A stretch of DNA of 8,353 nucleotides. Source: an uncultured Clostridium sp. (GTDB lineage: Bacteria; Bacillota; Clostridia; TANB77; CAG-508). Positions 5,836 through 8,353 of the stretch are shown in pieces; position 1 is the first letter of the stretch, and every line of letters begins with the position of its first letter. The stretch covers positions 1-8,353 of the forward strand of contig CAMMLF010000067.1 in the NCBI GenBank assembly GCA_946497585.1. Direction: 5' to 3'. A program made the translations under genes and the position numbers. The notes under the pieces were generated by a model. It was not told the origin of the DNA and ran no database searches. It was given only the letters and a program-made list of their open reading frames with translations.

Positions 5836-5869
5836 AAACAGTGGTGGAGCATCTGCTCCACCACTGTTT
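5836..5869 (-). terminator. 16-bp hairpin terminator of cassette B
   Basis: AAACAGTGGTGGAGCA (5836-5851) is the exact reverse complement of TGCTCCACCACTGTTT (5854-5869). On the minus strand it runs into six T residues and sits nine bases after the stop codon, the same spacing as in cassette A. Confidence 0.88.
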
Positions 5870-5878
5870 GTGCGTCAG

Positions 5879-6568
5879 TTAATCGGTTGAGACTTCAAAT
5901 TCACAATGTGAATTGTCATAATCAATAAGAGTAAAACGATGCTTTGTAAAAGTTTTAAGAAGTTGAGATCTTTCAAGAATAGAATTAAATTTCCATTCTT
6001 TGAAATGTAACAGTGGCACATTTATGTGGTACGTAAAAGCAGAAACTTGTTTGACAGAAAAATTATTAGATTTTAATTGATTTAAAACTTCTGCTAAGTA
6101 ATTTTCTGCTTGAACTTGTGCTTGTAAAAGCTTCATATCCCTTCGCGTTTTACGAGACTCTATCTCAGCGCTAAGTTCGGATTGAGATTTTCCCTTACGC
6201 TCTTTCCTTTCATTAAGCATTTGTGAGCGTATCTTTTTATATAGCATTTGTGGGGTACTAATTTCTAACCCAAGCGATGGGTCAAATGGTATCATTTTAA
6301 TAAAATGTCTATAACCACTAGTTTTATGTAGAAGATTAAGTGATGCACATGCAGATTGAATTTCATTATAGGTGAAATTGTACCATTCTTGTTCTAAGAG
6401 GACAATTGTTACTTCTGCACGGTAAATGCTTGGAAAATCATGTGTTAGAATATAAAACCCAAACTCTTTGCTCATTTTATCAAGTATCAGGTCTGCACAT
6501 TCTGCAATCCGTTCCTCCTCCTTTTTCTTAGCCATTGACCGAACCTGACTTGCGATGCTTTTACTCAT
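5879..6568 (-). CDS. Cassette B: unknown 229-residue protein, paralogue of the gene at 4181-4837
   Basis: The start is the ATG at 6568, nine bases after AGGAGG at 6578-6583. It begins with the same 14 residues as its paralogue and keeps the same landmarks: FPSIYRAEV, W.N.TY.EI..AC, IKMIPF, NYLAEVLNQLK..NFS, and the end KHRF..D.DNSHCEFE. The middle differs most. Here it holds a highly charged insert rich in Lys, Arg, Glu and Ser (around residues 115-150) that is likely helical, where the paralogue has a shorter, less charged stretch. No catalytic motif, signal peptide or membrane segment is seen. It runs in the same direction as spoIVA downstream of it, but has its own promoter and terminator, so it does not depend on spoIVA transcription. 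A perfect AATTCACA-A-TGTGAATT palindrome lies near the 3' end of the gene (5898-5914). Function unknown. Confidence 0.75.
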   Translation of the reverse strand: MSKSIASQVRSMAKKKEEERIAECADLILDKMSKEFGFYILTHDFPSIYRAEVTIVLLEQEWYNFTYNEIQSACASLNLLHKTSGYRHFIKMIPFDPSLGLEISTPQMLYKKIRSQMLNERKERKGKSQSELSAEIESRKTRRDMKLLQAQVQAENYLAEVLNQLKSNNFSVKQVSAFTYHINVPLLHFKEWKFNSILERSQLLKTFTKHRFTLIDYDNSHCEFEVSTD

Positions 6569-6574
6569 TGTCAA

Positions 6575-6592
6575 TTACCTCCTAGTTGTCAT
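6575..6592 (-). other. Five-codon leader mini-ORF containing the Shine-Dalgarno sequence, copy B
   Basis: Identical to 4844-4861: ATG-ACA-ACT-AGG-AGG-TAA, with the ribosome-binding site of the main gene inside it. Confidence 0.3.
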
Positions 6593-6633
6593 CGCGTTTC
6601 TACGGTAGATAGCAAAAACTATCAATTGCTAGT

Positions 6634-6662
6634 ATTATATAAAAATTATGTTAATTTGTCAA
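6634..6662 (-). promoter_or_regulatory. Consensus sigma-A promoter of cassette B
   Basis: On the minus strand TTGACA (6657-6662), 17 bases, TATAAT (6634-6639). Both hexamers are perfect, as in cassette A. Confidence 0.85.
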
Positions 6663-6698
6663 TGATAATATTTATTTAATAAGGCAAACTCGCCAGTA

Positions 6699-8180
6699 CT
6701 ATAATATAATACAAATCAATCCGCCACCGCCTTCATTTACAATCCTTTCAAGGGTCTCTTGAAGTTTCATTTGTGCATCCTCAGGCATTCTTTCGAGTTT
6801 GTTTTGCAAACCTTCATTAACAAGTTCATGTAAATTCTTTCCAAAAATATTAGATTCCCAAATTTTCTTAGGGTCATTTTCAAACTCTTCTAACAAATAT
6901 TTTACTAACTCTTCTGATTGCTTTTCACTTCCAACAAGAGGAGATACCTCAGTTTCAACATTTGTCATTATCATATGTATGCTTGGAGCTTTTGCACGTA
7001 GTTTAATTCCAAACTTAGAGCCTTGCTTAACAATTTCAGGTTCATCTAAAATAAGTTCATCCATTGAAGGAGTAATTATGCCATAACCTTTAGATTTAAC
7101 TTCTTCCATAGCAGGTGCTATTCTGTCATATTCACCTTTAATTTTAGCAAAACTGTAAAATGCAGAGAATAAATCAAATTCATTATTGATAGTTTCTCCA
7201 GAAATTTCAGTAAGGACTTTATAAAATAAGTCGTCTTTTAGTGAAATTGTTATAGATATAGCGCCAGTTCCAAGATTTATTTCATCAATAGTTGTTGAGT
7301 TAATTATATCTGTATTTTGCAAGTTACCAACTGCAAAATTTGCTTGCTTAATTATGCTAACACCACCAAAAGTATCTTTAATTTCTTTATTTAATTCCTG
7401 CTTTAACCAGTGAGTATTCTCTAAGCCGTCAACCCATTTTGGATATGAAATGTTAATTCTTTCAATTGGAAATTCATATAATACTTTGCTAAAAATTTCA
7501 TTAATATCATATAAAGAAAGGTTAGAGCAATCAGTTGGAATAACAGGGCAGTTATATTTTTCTTCCAAAGAATTTGCTAAATCTCTTGAGTAATCTGAGT
7601 ATGGTGCAACTGTATTAAGCACAATTACAAAAGGCTTATTTATTTCTTTAAGCTCTTTAACAACTCTTTCTTCTGCTAAAATGTAATCATCTCTAGAAAT
7701 GCCTGAAAAACTTCCATCTGTTGTAACTAAAATACCAATTGTTGAATGGTCTTGAATAACTTTTTTAGTACCTATTTCAGCAGCTTCGCCAAATGGCATT
7801 TCTTCATCAGACCAAGGTGTTTTAACCATTCTAGGAATGTCATCTTCTAAATAACCAATTGCATTATTTACTAAATAGCCTACACAATCAACTAATCTTG
7901 CTTTAAATTTAACATTTCCATCAAGCGTAATTTCTACAGCTTCATTTGGAACAAATTTAGGCTCAGTTGTCATTATTGTTCTGCCTGAAGCACTTTGTGG
8001 CAGTTCATCCAAAGCTCTTTCTCTTTTGTAAGAGTTATCTATATTAGGTATAACTAATAAATCCATAAAATTCTTTATAAAAGTTGATTTTCCAGTTCTT
8101 ACAGGACCTACTACACCTATATAAATATCTCCATCAGTACGATTTGCTATATCCTGATATAATTTTAAATTGTCCTCCAT
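6699..8180 (-). CDS. spoIVA: Stage IV sporulation protein A, spore coat basement ATPase
   Basis: SpoIVA is made in the mother cell. It hydrolyses ATP to polymerise on the forespore outer membrane, anchored by SpoVM in Bacillus subtilis, forming the platform for the coat and supporting cortex formation. The 493-residue length matches the family (492 in B. subtilis). The P-loop GPVRTGKST is at residues 25-33 with Lys31, the GRTIMTTEPKFVP switch at 66-78 holds the sensor threonines 71-72, and the Walker B-like RLVDCVGY at 95-102 has Asp98. All are one residue later than the known B. subtilis residues. A middle domain and the C-terminal polymerisation region follow, ending in the conserved GGGGLICIIL. 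The start is supported by AGGAGG at 8186-8191. The gene is intact. Identification is firm from the motifs and full-length resemblance. Confidence 0.97.
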   Translation of the reverse strand: MEDNLKLYQDIANRTDGDIYIGVVGPVRTGKSTFIKNFMDLLVIPNIDNSYKRERALDELPQSASGRTIMTTEPKFVPNEAVEITLDGNVKFKARLVDCVGYLVNNAIGYLEDDIPRMVKTPWSDEEMPFGEAAEIGTKKVIQDHSTIGILVTTDGSFSGISRDDYILAEERVVKELKEINKPFVIVLNTVAPYSDYSRDLANSLEEKYNCPVIPTDCSNLSLYDINEIFSKVLYEFPIERINISYPKWVDGLENTHWLKQELNKEIKDTFGGVSIIKQANFAVGNLQNTDIINSTTIDEINLGTGAISITISLKDDLFYKVLTEISGETINNEFDLFSAFYSFAKIKGEYDRIAPAMEEVKSKGYGIITPSMDELILDEPEIVKQGSKFGIKLRAKAPSIHMIMTNVETEVSPLVGSEKQSEELVKYLLEEFENDPKKIWESNIFGKNLHELVNEGLQNKLERMPEDAQMKLQETLERIVNEGGGGLICIIL

Positions 8181-8199
8181 TTTTACCTCCTAAAGAAGA

Positions 8200-8228
8200 T
8201 TTGTACAAAACTTTATTAAAGTATATTA
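8200..8228 (-). promoter_or_regulatory. Sigma-E-like promoter of spoIVA
   Basis: On the minus strand TAATATAC (8221-8228) resembles the sigma-E -35 element. TGTACAAA (8200-8207) shares the TACAA core of the -10 consensus CATACAAT. About 14 bases separate them, which fits sigma-E. In B. subtilis spoIVA is a sigma-E gene. The implied leader is short but still holds the Shine-Dalgarno sequence. Confidence 0.5.
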
Positions 8229-8273
8229 GACAAAACTAAAACTTATGACAAAAGTTAAATTTTTTTCAGTTGA

Positions 8274-8353
8274 GACGCTGTCAATAGGGACGCTCCTTTT
8301 TGGTGCTATTGGGTCGAAAAAGGGGGTCCCCACGTGGTAAAAAGGCCGGGCCC
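8274..8353. other. GC-rich, palindrome-rich sequence at the window edge
   Basis: Composition changes sharply: 28 of the last 43 bases are G or C, in a window otherwise dominated by A and T. It holds a GACGCT direct repeat (8274-8279 and 8289-8294), GGGG/CCCC around 8322-8331, the palindrome CCACGTGG at 8330-8337, and GGGCCC at the very end. No gene is seen. It could be part of a dispersed intergenic repeat or a contig-end artefact. Confidence 0.5.

Larger units (their letters stand above)
6527..6662 (-). repeat. Inner conserved block, copy B (promoter, leader and first 14 codons)
   Basis: Same content and limits as 4796-4931, offset by exactly 1731 bases with no gaps. The only two differences are adjacent bases at 6651-6652, inside the promoter spacer where sequence matters least. 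The leader hairpin is at 6608-6623. Confidence 0.95.

Noticed and set aside
5898..5914. AATTCACA-A-TGTGAATT palindrome as an operator
   Set aside because: It lies within the 3' coding end of cassette B, away from any start site; probably incidental, although perfect.
6683..6694. GGC/GCC hairpin as spoIVA terminator
   Set aside because: Only three or four pairs, no proper T-run; too weak to call, so spoIVA may lack its own terminator or share the one of cassette B.
6799..7086. Plus-strand ORF inside spoIVA
   Set aside because: Antisense shadow of a strongly conserved gene, with no start signal.
8261..8286. Sigma-A promoter for spoIVA using TTGACA near 8281-8286 (minus strand)
   Set aside because: No acceptable -10 hexamer occurs 16-18 bases downstream, while a sigma-E-like site lies closer to the gene.

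Overview
The window comes from an AT-rich, endospore-forming Firmicute, most likely a member of Clostridia. The evidence is a full-length spoIVA gene, purine-rich AGGAGG ribosome-binding sites, frequent AGA and ATA codons, and a TTG start. No rRNA, tRNA, CRISPR array or transposase is visible. The right edge turns abruptly GC-rich and looks like a repeat or contig boundary.

Left part (1-4035, + strand). The tail of an unidentified gene ends at 98. A 265-base spacer follows with two hairpins, a candidate promoter and a candidate 32-codon ORF. Then come two closely spaced genes that look like one operon. The first encodes a 391-residue paralogue of threonyl-tRNA synthetase. It has the catalytic core and anticodon-binding domain but lacks the TGS and editing domains, two of three zinc ligands and the motif 3 arginine, so it is probably not a working synthetase. 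The second encodes an unrecognised protein of about 806 residues with two long coiled-coil stretches.

Middle part (about 4040-6662). Two related minus-strand cassettes flank a plus-strand pRiA4b ORF-3-family gene. Each cassette has a consensus sigma-A promoter (TTGACA, 17 bases, TATAAT), a leader with a 5'-terminal hairpin, a five-codon mini-ORF containing the Shine-Dalgarno sequence, an unknown protein of 218 or 229 residues, and a 16-bp terminator hairpin. From the -35 box to codon 14 the two copies match at 134 of 136 bases, although the rest of the proteins are only distantly alike. The terminator stems differ by two compensatory base pairs. Beyond each terminator is a second conserved block whose differences fall mostly at silent codon positions of a tiny ORF (MYY-G/S-GSDYIN). 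This is the most unusual part of the window: a repeated expression module carrying diverged protein bodies.

Right part (6699-8353). spoIVA, the ATPase that builds the base of the spore coat, runs on the minus strand behind a sigma-E-like promoter. Upstream of it the sequence becomes GC-rich and palindromic.

The sequence shows no functional link between the spore gene, the synthetase-like operon and the cassettes. The cassettes and the pRiA4b gene look like an accessory island lying between the operon and spoIVA.
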